Shown here piece by piece: positions 13,401 to 22,934 of a DNA stretch of 64,000 bases. A program made the position numbers and the translations under genes. Source of the stretch: Turritopsis dohrnii. Lineage: Eukaryota > Cnidaria > Hydrozoa > Anthoathecata > Oceaniidae. A model generated the notes under the pieces. The model was not told where the DNA came from, ran no database searches, and worked only from the letters and a program-made list of their open reading frames with translations. Each line of letters starts with the position of its first letter. The stretch's first letter is position 1. The stretch covers positions 310,001 to 374,000 of the forward strand of contig BQMF02000029.1 of assembly GCA_027922465.2 (NCBI GenBank), written 5' to 3'.

Positions 13401-14416
13401 GTTTTTTTTTATGTGAGTTTTCGATCAAACCTGATTTGTTACATATGCAGAATGGATCAATTATATGATGAAGAACAGATTTCACATTTTTGGAGTCTTT
13501 GTTCACATATTGCTATTTGTTTTCTCATAGAAATACCACGTGTTCCTTCGCAGATCATTTTTTCTGCCACGTTTTTTCTTGTGAATCACGCATCATGGTA
13601 AGTTAAGCTTCTTTACCACATAAGATATTCCAGTGAAATAGAACTACCTGTCGCATTTGCTTCACTTCACTTCAAGCCCACATTTGTACAGATTCACTTC
13701 ACTTCAGTCACAGCGATTCTTCATGGAAACTTCTTCAAATTAAAATCTTTATATTGTCTCATAGGCGAAACAGATTATCGAAGGAATCGGTGAGTTTTGT
13801 TAACTAATATGACCTTCTTTCCTTTAACAAACCAATAACTGTTGCATTCTTCAATTCCTATGATAATATACACCAATCAAGATTTGTTTGTTTAGTGTGG
13901 TCATAAGAGTATTTACCATGAAGTTCAACGTTCGTCTCTTATACACACAGTGAAGACAGGTCTTAATTTGGGATCTGTTATGATATGATATCATTTGCAA
14001 TGTTCATATTTTACTGACGAACGAACACGTGCTTTGCCACTGAAAGCGTTGAATCCACCTCGTACACAATATCAATTTACCCAGTGGGCTTATTTTTGAA
14101 AATCACTGCGAGGGAGTGCAATTCTATAACACTATTTCATTAAAAATGCTCTTCCTCGCAGATTTTGCCACAGGATAGGTTACAGGAGTGACAAACACGA
14201 ATCTCTTGTGACTTTTCTATTTACTCTTTAGGAAAAGGATTCGATAGAACTGTTTATTGTGTTTAAAATAATTTCCAATTAGCGATACTTTTGGTAGTAA
14301 CGAACAAGATCAACTATGATGGAAAGATGGTTGATGATGTGACCGATATTTTACCAATCATAAACCTGTACAGAAGCGTGTCCCGATGGATACATTCCTT
14401 TTTCGTTTCTCCCTAA
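7419..14416 (+). CDS. RUN + PDZ-like + PTB-like domain protein, 470 aa, 19 exons
   Basis: Exons: 7419-7467, 7599-7706, 7798-7885, 8072-8123, 8204-8311, 8895-8940, 9027-9085, 9195-9230, 9635-9687, 9770-9827, 9905-10033, 10508-10644, 11811-11865, 11948-12010, 12133-12195, 13297-13379, 13531-13597, 13765-13789 and 14283-14416. They sum to exactly 471 codons. Residues about 25-200 form a RUN domain (CQSLEVILRQGLK, LGALGLADRDYW, SRGRLFLRIAL, LDESWLIP). RUN domains usually bind small GTPases or kinesins. Next comes a PDZ-like segment (EGKCVVIDVKAGSAA, GIIPGDCLEEL), then a PTB/PID-like segment (FEITYLGCSDVGP, QDGFKKLAPKDYQK, CHVFSCESRIMAKQI). The start was chosen at the first ATG in frame with RUN, followed by a good donor. 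I cannot name an orthologue. The least certain exons are 13297-13379 and the last two. Intronic tandem repeats and MITEs are listed separately. Confidence 0.85.
7930..8050. mobile_element. Palindromic MITE family, copy 1
   Basis: Starts CCCAGTGGACAAATTTGTTG and ends GATTTTGTCCACATT. Inner arms are AAGGAGTACATTTCTATAGA and AAAATGCTCTTCGTCGCAGTG. The whole unit is an imperfect palindrome of about 120 bp, lying 22 bases upstream of exon 8072-8123. The same unit recurs at about 8480, 14080, 35322 (half), 38835, 39307 (half), 42401 and 43908. Confidence 0.75.
8480..8588. mobile_element. Palindromic MITE family, copy 2
   Basis: Carries GCGAAGGAGTGCTTTTCTACAG and, after CAATTTCAATGAAAATACTC, TTCGTCGTAGTGAC, ending TTTTGCCCACTGGG. 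Same order of blocks as copy 1; the left CCCAGTGGGC end is eroded. It lies in the 8312-8894 intron. Confidence 0.7.
9321..9557. mobile_element. MITE with TA target duplication in RUN/PTB gene intron
   Basis: Left end CCATATTTTCTCTAATAAACG; right end is its inverted near-copy reading TATAATAGAGAAAATACGG. TA on both sides (9319-9320, 9558-9559). Four internal ACGCCCC-type words in a CCCCTC-rich context are distinctive. No coding capacity. Confidence 0.75.
10021..10200. repeat. 38-bp tandem repeat (about 4.7 copies) overlapping a splice donor
   Basis: Unit starts CACATTTGTGAAGGTAACGC and recurs at 10021, 10059, 10097, 10135 and 10173 (partial). The first 13 bases of copy 1 are the end of exon 9905-10033 and the rest is intron. 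The array has therefore duplicated an exon end plus its GT donor. Later copies read GTGAAAGTAGCG, so each retains a GT at the equivalent place. Confidence 0.9.
10619..10710. repeat. 32-bp tandem repeat (about 3 copies) overlapping a splice donor
   Basis: Units start at 10619, 10651 and 10683 with AAACCA(G/A)(T/C)CAC(C/T)GACCAC and run through CAATTGTAA. The first unit spans the end of exon 10508-10644 and its donor AATT|GTAAGT. The second keeps AATTGTAAAT. This is the next donor downstream of the 38-bp array. Confidence 0.88.
10737..11478. mobile_element. Tigger/pogo-like element (742 bp) with TA duplication
   Basis: Ends are CAGTGGAACCTCCTTAAAGC and, inverted, GCTTTATGGAGGTTCCACTG, flanked by TA on both sides. 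Sub-terminal blocks repeat AAGCGGACACCTC words. CAGT-starting inverted repeats at TA are typical of Tigger/pogo elements; the assignment is by end motif only. The minus strand of 11068-11265 encodes a 65-residue frame with NDGSVVGHIPLQLSK and EVTGKYVNR. It resembles the HIRAN-like fragments that accompany some invertebrate transposons. No transposase remains. Confidence 0.7.
11068..11265 (-). pseudogene. HIRAN-like fragment inside the Tigger-like element
   Basis: A 65-residue frame with the pattern NAVL-NDG-VVGHIP-LSK-EVTGKYVNR, matching the core of HIRAN-like domains (AV-x-DG-x-VGxxP). It has no upstream partner and lies wholly within the inverted-repeat element, so it is probably a decayed passenger or remnant of the parent transposon. 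The family call is from memory of the motif and is tentative. Confidence 0.4.
11476..11540. repeat. 16-bp tandem repeat, 4 copies
   Basis: Unit CTGTACTCCGTTCACA recurs at 11476, 11492, 11508 and 11524. The array begins exactly at the right end of the Tigger-like element (CCACTG|TA), as if slippage started from the element boundary. Confidence 0.9.
12273..12492. repeat. 44-bp minisatellite, exactly 5 copies, intronic
   Basis: Units start GCGAAAGGACGCCATTAGAC at 12273, 12317, 12361, 12405 and 12449 and end in TTTTCTCTA, with very few differences. The high identity implies recent expansion or homogenisation. It lies in the 12196-13296 intron of the RUN/PTB gene. Confidence 0.93.
12766..12828 (-). 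mobile_element. tRNA-derived SINE head (minus strand)
   Basis: The minus strand reads GCAGTGATGGTGTAGTGGTT (A-box-like) and, further on, ATGTTCGAGTCC (B-box-like), spaced as in a tRNA. Flanks lack a matching acceptor stem. This suggests a SINE promoter or tRNA pseudogene and not a functional tRNA. Confidence 0.6.
12861..12922 (+). mobile_element. tRNA-like SINE head (plus strand)
   Basis: Reads GGTCTTGTGGTGGAGTAGCC and, about 40 bases on, TTTTGTGTTCAACCCC, which give plausible A and B boxes. The acceptor stem is not paired, so this is a degenerate tRNA-derived element next to the oppositely oriented one at 12766. Confidence 0.45.
14080..14173. mobile_element. Palindromic MITE family, copy 3
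   Basis: Starts CCCAGTGGGCTTATTTTTG and contains CACTGCGAGGGAGTGCA and AAAATGCTCTTCCTCGCAG, then GATTTTGCCAC. Same block order as the other copies. It sits in the last intron of the RUN/PTB gene. Confidence 0.72.
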
Positions 14417-15860
14417 ATTTTCATATTTTTGTAAATAATTTATTTTTTGGTACAGTCTTAAAAGAAATTCAAAATATAAATCTTGTAGTAATTAGTTGTT
14501 GCAGTAAGGTCCACATACTAATTCTGTAGATCTTCGCTGGAGATACCACGTTCATCGTGAACCCAGTCAAAAAAATCGAAAAAAATAATGAATAAAGTTT
14601 GCTTAGGCCACCGATCACTATATGATATCGGGGTATGCTGTCTATGGAGAGAAGTTATCTATCCAGAGATACCCTAATTCAGGGGCCGCGGAGCAGGGTG
14701 GCTAAGAGAGCTATATAGAGATAATTTTTCTCCATAGACAGCATACCCATAACTTTATTCATTTTTTTCAAATAAGTAAGTAAAGGATTAATTTCTGGTG
14801 CATGCCAATATTCTTTGATTCTTCACCTAGAAATGTGTATAATATAAAATGTATTTGCGTTATGTCAACTCCTAGACCATCGTGAATAAAATTAAATCAT
14901 AGTTAAAGGCTACAAATCATAGTTAAAGGCTACAAATAGGTTCTAAATGAAAAAAGACTACAATAAGCTACCACATTATGTTGTTATTGATTATTATGAA
15001 TGTAACAAAAATGGAAATATGTAGGACAATGAAAATATACCTTGCAATAAACGATCAAAAATAAAATTGTTTCGTACATTTTACTGAACACCAAGTAACT
15101 TATGATAATACAATTGACGGGCGTGCTGATATATTATCGAAAACACACTGTCATAACTTTTGACTGGAGAAAAAGACACTGGATAAGGAAAGTTTATGAT
15201 GGATAAGTAAGTCCAACGGCCGTATAGAAATTTCGGAAAGTTTCATGACAGTAAAGCGCTTAGCCCTAACGTTTATGATTTTAAGTTTACAGTGAGCGTT
15301 GAATGAAGACATTGAAACAGATTTCCTATTTTTTGTTTCGACATCAAGTTTCATTTTCACTTTTTCCACTTTCGTTTTTCTGTTTACATTGAATCCGCCA
15401 TGTTTATTGGGTCGGAATTGTTCACAATCCTTCACGCGAGGGGTGTGAGAACTGCGAGCCTCTTCTGAATTAATATTGTTTCCATAAGAATCTCTTCAAA
15501 AGACAGTTCTCATCCTCTCTAGTGGGTTTTTGAAATGAATTGATACTTTCAGCATCATTGACAATCTTGACAGTAATTGTTTCATTAATATTTATATATT
15601 TGAATTTAAAAACAAAGACTGTCAGTTTCATCTTGTATCATTTTACGTTTACGTCGTATAGTAATTGCTTCATTCATATAATGCTTTAATGGTAATCTCA
15701 TGCTCTGAGTGTCTAGTCTTCCTCGCTGAAGTTGTGCTTCTTAAGCCTATACTTTCTAAAACGCTTGTTTTGATTAGCGTATGTAAACCAGGTATTCTAC
15801 ATGAAAGTGGATCACTTTTTGAGTTGCAGTTGAACACTAAGATTATTGTGCCTTCTGCAC
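14417..15860. other. Intergenic sequence downstream of the RUN/PTB gene
   Basis: Apart from the inverted-repeat element at 14578-14771 and a 22-bp direct duplication at about 14895-14940, I see no supported feature. A 94-codon minus-strand frame at 15151-15435 is lysine/serine-rich, has no recognisable domain and no splice context I can defend. Confidence 0.5.
14578..14771. mobile_element. Inverted-repeat element (MITE), two nested arm pairs
   Basis: Outer arms: ATAATGAATAAAGTTT at left and AACTTTATTCAT at right. Inner arms: GGTATGCTGTCTATGGAGAG at 14632 and CTCCATAGACAGCATACC ending about 14747. The centre is GC-richer (GGGGCCGCGG). It could fold into a long hairpin. No TSD was identified. 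Confidence 0.65.
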
Positions 15861-17985
15861 TTTTACTTCTACTTCTATTTATTAATTTGCATAAGGCATT
15901 ACAATGGCCTAATCTCGCAAATGGAACAACATCAGGAAAGAACGAAGTTGTGTACGCTTTTTAATGCCCAAACAATGGGTTGAACTTGGTGTTGATGCAG
16001 CGTTGTCGTGAGGGTAGAATTTCACTGTTCAATTGTTTGGCATGATGCGTCAGGTCATGAAAAAGTTTGAGTTTTGCAATTTCTCTCCTTTGCTCTAGTG
16101 TTTTAAATTTAGCTGACTTTCTTAATGTTGTGTTGGGCTAATGTCTCTTTTCCATGAGTTGAATGTCCACCTTAGGGATTTTCTTTGCACCATCTCGATT
16201 TTGTTGATCAGTTGGTTGTTGTCAACTGGATCCCAGACAGAGGATGCGTATTCAACAATCGGACGAATAAATGTTTTGTAGCACTTGATTCGGATTTCCC
16301 TGTTGCTTTTCCCTAAGTTTCTCTGTAGATAGAGTCTAGCATTGTTTGCTTTGCTACAAGTTTTCTCAACATGAATTTTCCAACACAAGCTTTTTGTCAG
16401 GGTTACACCAAGGTATTTCGCTTGAGTGACTGTTGCTAGCTGTTGATTATGAATTCTGTAGGATGCATCAACGATTTTTCGTTTGTTGGTAACGCGGAGA
16501 ACCTGACACTTGTCTGGGTGGAACTCCATTGACCAGTTTGATTCCCATTCGGCGAGGTTGTCAAGGTCTTGTCAAGTTCTTGTTGTTGTTGTTAAGATTT
16601 TGCATCATTAGTAGATTTGATATTCCGGTAGACATACGCATCATCTGCAAATAATGAGATCTTTGAAGATGACTTGAGAGGCATGTCGTTGATATAAATT
16701 AAAAACAGCAATGGACCCAATACAGTACCTTGGGGACACCGGATGTGACTACACTATGCGTCGAGAACGTTCCTAGCACTACCACGCATTGAGTACGGTT
16801 TTTTAAGAAGTCAGCAATCCAATTGTGTTGTCCTCTGATTCCGTAGTGGTTGAGTTTCAGCAGTAGTTTTTGGTGACAAACTTTGTCAAAAGCTTTGCTG
16901 AAATCTAGCAGGATAGAGTCTATTTATTGCTGGTCATTCAGACCTTTAGCTAAATCGTTCACTGTTTGAAGGAGTTGGGTCTCACAAGAACGAAATTTTC
17001 GGAAACCATGTTGGTTATCAGATAGAATTTTCTCAACGTCAAAATGTTTCATTATGTGGCTGTAGATGATGTGTTCCATTTTTACACGTAAAACAGACGT
17101 AAGGCTGACAGGTCTATAATTCTCAGCTTTGGAACGATTCTTGTTCCCTCCTTTAAGTAAAGATGTCACGATGGCGTTCTTCCATTCGTCAGGGATTTTT
17201 CCTTGCTTTAAAGAAGCTGTGAAAAGCAGTACTAAACCATCTGCAATTTTGTCCGCACACTCTTTCAACAAACGTGCCGATACACTATCAGGCCCACTAG
17301 CTTTGAATGGGTCAAGTTCTTGAAGTAGCTTAATTATTCCAGGTTTGGTAAATATTATGTCTCCAATTTGGGAACCTGTCGGGCCTAGAACTTCAGGGCT
17401 TGTTCAAATCATCCTTTGAAAACACGCTGGTGAATTGGCTGTTTAGATCTTGGCAAGTTTCTCATTACTTGTATGTAGGTTGTTCTTATTGTCTACTAGT
17501 GGTGAAACTCCACAAATGTCTTGCTTTTTGGATTTGATAAATGAGTAAAACTTTTTATTGTTTTTATCACCGTTTTCAATAACATTAGTTTGAATGAACG
17601 TGTTGTAGGTGCTTCTACAGTACATGTTATTCGAGCGTTTTTTGCTGCATCCTTATATTTTGTCCAGTCACTATCCAGTTTAGTCCTTTTGAAAACTCTG
17701 TATCTTCGATTTTTCTTCCTGACAGCTTTTTTACACTCCCTGTTGAACCAGGGCTGACTGAATCTGGCAGATGTTGTTTTCGATTGTACATATTTTTCGA
17801 GGGCTGATAGGAGTATTGATTTTAATTGTGTCCAGATCTGTTCAACACATGTATCACTTGTTTCTTTTTGACAGAATGTGTTCACTTTGGATTTAACGCA
17901 AAAAGAATGGTTATTTTCCCTCTCCAGCTTCCATTTTGATTTATTACCCTCGCCTAGCCCTATTAGTCTAAAAAACATCTGTACT
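15860..17985 (-). mobile_element. 5'-truncated, decayed non-LTR retrotransposon (RT-encoding)
   Basis: Minus-strand reading frames in order: an inter-domain segment (17496-17978; FSQPWFNRECKKAVRKKNRRY); RT N-terminal blocks (16924-17271; IPDEWKNAIVTSLLKGG, NYRPVSLTSVL, NQHGFRKFRSCETQL); RT core (about 16620-16920; DSILLDFSKAFDKV, then [10 protein letters not shown] with the catalytic FADD); and the thumb/C-terminus (16122-16529; KCQVLRVTNKRK, YLGVTLTKSLCWKIHV, FIRPIVEYASSVWDP). A SFFPDVV-like end follows near 15900. No endonuclease domain is seen, so the copy is 5'-truncated. The frame is interrupted at about 17330-17490, 16920 and 16530-16570. The order fits CR1/Jockey-like LINEs. Confidence 0.88.
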
Positions 17986-18058
17986 ACACCTCATGGGGGA
18001 ACAGACACATAGCAGTTACTACCAGGGATATTGCCAGAAATTTTGTATTCATCCAGAG

Positions 18059-18122
18059 GGGGACTTGAACCAGGAACCTCTGGTTTGCCAACTTAACACA
18101 TTACCATTATGCCACTGATGCT
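18059..18122 (-). mobile_element. tRNA-derived SINE, family 1, copy 1
   Basis: Minus strand: GCATCAGTGGCATAATGGTA (A box) and CCTGGTTCAAGTCCCC (B box). Upstream on the minus strand there is no RNA gene context. A second copy with almost the same A-box region and following TCTGG sequence is at 55143-55202, so this is a repeat family. Confidence 0.7.
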
Positions 18123-18225
18123 TCCTTCTCCCAGAGAATACATCTATATATGGTGTGCTTGTGATATCTTTACATTTAATCTTTATATTTATACTTTATT
18201 TCAGACCAACAATAAAATGTGAATC

Positions 18226-20341
18226 ATGACCCAAGCTATGAGATGCATGCTAGTGTATGTTGTAATCATAAAAGTACCGCAAATTGTATCTATTAACAAG
18301 AATGGACATGATATTCAGAATGTAACTTGCTTCAAACCAACATTAGATAACTTTCCAAAGGATTTGTTTTCAGATGAAGCTCGTGCTAAAGGCGCTATTG
18401 CATTACATATTATTATTGCTATTTACTTATTCTCAGTGATGGCCATGTTGATTCAAGCATACATTGTCGGTGGTATCAAAACAATGGCAGATAAATTTCG
18501 AATTGCGAGTGACTCTGCAAGGAATACTATTGTTGTAGTTGGATCACTCTTGCCTGAATTCTTTTGTTCCTTTATTGGTGTTTTTGTTTCAAAAGGTAAC
18601 ATTGGTGCAGCAACAGTAATTGGCTCTTGTGCAGCAAATAGTCTACTGACACTTGGAGTTGTTGGTTTATTGATAAGTGAACCAGTTAAGTTAAGTTGGT
18701 ATCCATTGTGGCGAGATAATGTTTTTTATATGGTGTTGGTGACTATCTTGCTGTGGACTTCTTATGATCATGAATTGCGATGGCAAGAGTGCATGTTTTT
18801 GGTAGTTGCATACCTGGTGTACTTACTCATAATCAATTTCAATCATAAAGTGGAGCGTGGTGTACGTAGGATTGTTTTGATATATAGGACTGGTGATGAT
18901 GAACAAGTAGTTGATCAAGAAATTGAGAAGACTCCTATGATAGGTAAATTCATAACCTGCTAGGTACATTGTTATTCTGGATACATAAGGTTTACATAGG
19001 TATCAGTTCTATGGGTATGCTATCTTAGAGCGAAAAAGATTGTTTGAAAGAAGATCTTCGAAACCACCAGCAGTCGTTGAAGAAACTATACCTGAAGAAA
19101 ACTCTGATGATGTTGTCTCAGATCAGTTTGATCCCTGTATCGATATCCGAGATGTAGATAATCATCATTTGCCATCTGAACGTAAGAGTTGTTTCTTTTT
19201 TATTGTCAAGCTTGAAGTAATAGAGGGAGTTCTATATGAGATTTTCTTTTCATTACAGTTGCTTTCCATTCCTGGAAGTTTTTAATATGGATTTCTCATA
19301 CCTCATTTGTGATAACTTTTGATATGATTAATATCTTTGTCATAACAGAATGCTATTGTTGTTTCAGATGGTAATTTTGAGAGGCATAATAGTCGAGATG
19401 ATAGAATCTCACTTTGTACTGAAGACGGGTATTTGTCTGCTGGCTATACAACAGATGGTTGTGGTTACCTATCAGAGCGAGGCTATCTCTCAGAACGAGG
19501 CTATCATTCTGAAAAAGGTTATGGTAGTATCAATCAAGGTTATTATGGAGAAGGTTATGCATCAGAAGGGGACTTGGGACTAGGTGTGTCACGAACGCAT
19601 TATGATAATAACGTCACCAGATTTGCGAGGCATGCTCAACGCTTAACTACACGCATGCGCCGTAATTTGATCCAAGGCTCATTTTACATGACATTAGATA
19701 TGGATCATTACGTGGATGGCCCACGATCACCCTTTCATATTCCTCAGAAATGGTATCAGAAAGTGTTGTGGTTTTGTGGTATTCCAGCTGTTTGTGTTTT
19801 CCATATCACCATACCAGATTGTCGAAAGCCAAAGTGGAGGAGTTGGTATCCACTCACATTGTTGACAAGTTTTATATGGGTTGGTTTGTTGTCCTATGTG
19901 CTTGTTTGGATTGCTGTGGAAGTAGGTTATGTTTGGAAGGTACCAGATGCAGTTATGGGATTTGCATTTCTGGCAATAGGTTTATCATTCTCTGAGATAG
20001 TCTCTACCTACTTACAAACACAGGCAGGGTTTGGATATAAAGCTGTTTACAGTATCTATGGAAGCAACGTCTTTAACATTGGTATTAATCTTGGGTTAGT
20101 CTGGTTGATTAAGAGCGCCATACATAATCCCTATGAACTGAACAATGGATCCATTGTTTATGTCAACTTGTGTCAACTTATCATTGTGCTGACACCATTA
20201 TTGTTACAGTTCACTAGATGGCGTTTGAATAAGATCCTGGCTGTTGTGTATTTGTGTTTTTATTGCTGCTTTACAGCTATCGTTGTTCTACTGGAATATG
20301 ATGTCATTGGCCACTTTAATCCACCTGTGTGTGTCGATTGA
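18226..20341 (+). CDS. Divergent Na+/Ca2+ exchanger of the NCKX (SLC24) family, 614 aa
   Basis: Coding exons 18226-18943, 19029-19181 and 19368-20341 (615 codons with stop); a 5' UTR exon boundary lies at 18205. The first half has FPKDLF, a GAIALH helix, the alpha-1 repeat (GSLLPEFFCSFIGVFVSKGN, residues about 106-125) and hydrophobic spans. A long cytosolic loop follows with charged residues and tandem GYLSERGY-type repeats (about residues 315-355). The second half has the alpha-2 repeat (GLSFSE at 495-500; GSNVFN ending at 527) and closing spans. The family swaps Na+ (and usually K+) for Ca2+ across the plasma membrane. Canonical GSSAPE is GSLLPE here, GTSxPD is GLSFSE, and SN(V/I)FD is SNVFN. 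These depart from ion-binding residues, so transport selectivity may differ. The start was chosen at the first ATG in frame; an ATG-TGA lies just upstream. Confidence 0.9.
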
Positions 20342-21819
20342 GTTGGTCATTTGGCCTTGAAAGTTGAAAATAGTGATTATGTTCTCCTCTTTCACGCATT
20401 TTATTTTTTGTCATCCATTCATTTTTTTTAAGTATTTTTATTTGAAATTTATTTATAGTATTATATTGTTATTTTTTTCGATATTTCTGATATTTTTTAA
20501 AGATGATTTTGATTAAAAAAGTAATTGGTAAAAAAATTTTTAGCGGTGATTTTTTATGTAAACTGATAGTCAATTTCTTGATGGAACTAGTTTCATCAGC
20601 CTTACCTTTTCCTGAATTTCATTTTTTCTAGTTTTATTGATTTTTTGAATGTGTAGATACGTCCTTTTATAAAAAAAAGACAAATTTAAGCAATTTTGGA
20701 GGGAAAATTAAGAGATTTAAAATAGAACAGAAAAATGAACAAGTAATATTTAATCGACACTCGACATTTAAGACTGAAAAGAAATATAGGAATGTTGGAA
20801 TCCACCGCCACTCACTCTGACTGGCCCTAAATGGCGCCCATGACAAATTCTAGATATTTAAAAGAGGCGTTCACAAATTATAAGAGACACCTCATTCCTC
20901 ATTTTCAACACTTTGTATAGGTTTTTTTCTAGCAAGATGCGATCGTTGCTTGTAACGGTCCAAACCAGCTAATAAAATAAAGCAAATGTAAGACCTCGTT
21001 CTTCCAAGCGAAACTAAGAGACTTTCAACCATGAAGATAGCATGATGGCATCTCGTTAGACAAACATACATATTATAAAAAGAGTTTTCAAGTAATTTAT
21101 TGGGAAAGACAAACCTGTTAAATTTATACATCAAAAACCTTTTGTTATGTTGTTATTTTCCGACTTTTCAACCTCTATCATCTATATTTGGTTATTGTAA
21201 AGGGATCGCTTTTTAGAAAATTTAAATTTAAAAACAAACTGAGACTTTCTTTATACAAAGCCCTTGTAGGGTTGTATCCTTCAGGATGTTTTTTTTTTTT
21301 AAGAATCGTGTGCATAGTATTTTGCAAGGCTGGACAGTCGCTTGGTATGATAACTTGATTTATTTATCAAAATATTATGGAGATGTCAAGTGAAGTTGAA
21401 TTCTTCTAACCTTCGATTCAACTATTACCATAGTACATTTCAATAACATATTTATATGAATGATGCTGATGAGTTGTTACAATCATTCATCATTTTTACA
21501 TAATCATAATTTTTTAATTTTTTTCTTCATCCTCAATGTCCTTAGAAATCGACATTACACACAATGTCAATTTACTCAAAGTAGTGTCACATCAATAAAT
21601 GATTACACTGAGAAAGTAATTATGGAGTAAATAAAGTACGACTTTGAACATGCTCAATTCGACTTGTGGAAAAAACGTTCTGAAAACTTATTATTCAAAG
21701 AGAAAAAAAATCGAGTACAGACCAGATTACAGATTGGAAAATATTTTCCCTTCTTTAATTATTTCTTTGTATTGTTTCTCTTTGTCTTTTGACGACCAAG
21801 TTTTTTGGAACATAAAAAT
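20342..21819. other. Intergenic region between exchanger and first polycystin-1-like gene
   Basis: Very A+T-rich with long homopolymers. It probably contains the exchanger 3' UTR (for example AATAAAATAAA near 20971) and the promoter of the next gene. No coding exon is supported. The 80-codon minus-strand frame at 20892-21134 has no domain and is probably chance. Confidence 0.55.
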
Positions 21820-22934
21820 ATGATGGAACGAATCATTACACTCTCCATATTAGTTTCTTGGTTGATGGTAAGTCCTTTATAAAAGTCACCATTCAAAAAA
21901 AAACGGGTTTAATCTTGCGCTTCCCTTTCGAAATAGTCACAGAGTATGTTCATCTAACAACTTGATAGCATCAAACTTCTCGGTTAAAAGCTTCTTAAAA
22001 TAGTCTGAAAGAACGAGGCATAGTCTGATCCTAATCCAAACAAATTTTGACTTTTTTTGGTTTTTACACCATGAAGGTTTGATGCTTTCAAATTATTAGA
22101 TGAACTATAAACACAGTACCTTGATTGATATAACGAACTGTTGTATATCCAAAATTCTCACCTTTGGAGATCCTGAAAATTTTTTCAGTCGCTTACAATT
22201 TTTGTATCGATAATTTTTGTCGAATTATCACATCAAAACAATGGGTTCGAGGTTGGGTATTTGGATGAGATATCAACAACTGAAGCGATGGAATGTATAT
22301 CGACCATCTGATAAATTTGCACATAACATAATTTGGTAGTACTGGTTTTGTATGAAGTTTCAAAGTATTGTCAAAATGGGCATTGAAAAAACTTGAAGCT
22401 GTTGGAGCAATTTTATTTAAGATTTGCGTATAAGAATAATTTGATGATACTGCAATCATTATTTCGTCTTTTCGATTTCCCGAACTTTAAAACTTTCTTA
22501 TTTTTTTTCTTATTTTCTGACTAATTTCAATAGTTTAAAGTTTAAGAGGCTTACAGTCGAATTTCGAAAACTAGAACACTCAATTTCTCGAGATCTCTCT
22601 CCTCGCGCGATAACTCGATTTTTTCGGTCCAGTTAGAGTTCAAGATAGCGGAACTTGATTTTAGTGTAGAATTTCTAACCAATTTAAACTCTCAGAAACT
22701 GGAACTCTCATAAATGGAACTATTTCAACTTGACTCAAGTATCCGAAAGAGTGAAGGAAAAGCCTGAAGGACACTCGGCGGATGAAAAATAGTTTTATAA
22801 GTGGGCGTTAATTAATTACGGCGGATTAAAATTAACGCCAATTTCAAGTAATGGAAAGTGAAAGCGCGAAGGGAAATTTAAATTTTTTCCGTTTTAGGGA
22901 ATAGCAATCGCTGTTGACGACATGTCGCCTCCTC
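21820..22934 (+). other. Gene A signal peptide exons 1-2
   Basis: Exon 1 (16 codons) starts with tandem ATGs and ends exactly at a GTAAGT donor. Joined to exon 2 it reads MMERIITLSILVSWLMGIAI, a hydrophobic core ending in small residues (AIA), with likely cleavage before VDDMSPP. Exon 1 ends in phase 0 and exon 2 in phase 1, the same as in the paralogue at 50630. That agreement is the main reason to accept these two tiny exons. Confidence 0.78.

Noticed and set aside
15151..15435. 94-codon minus-strand ORF
   Set aside because: No domain, no start or splice context; composition fits chance in A+T-rich DNA.
15665..15964. 99-codon plus-strand ORF
   Set aside because: Its 3' part is antisense to the C-terminal end of the LINE at 15.86-17.99 kb; no family similarity.
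20892..21134. Minus-strand 80-codon ORF between exchanger and gene A
   Set aside because: No recognisable domain and no flanking splice sites in phase; probably chance.
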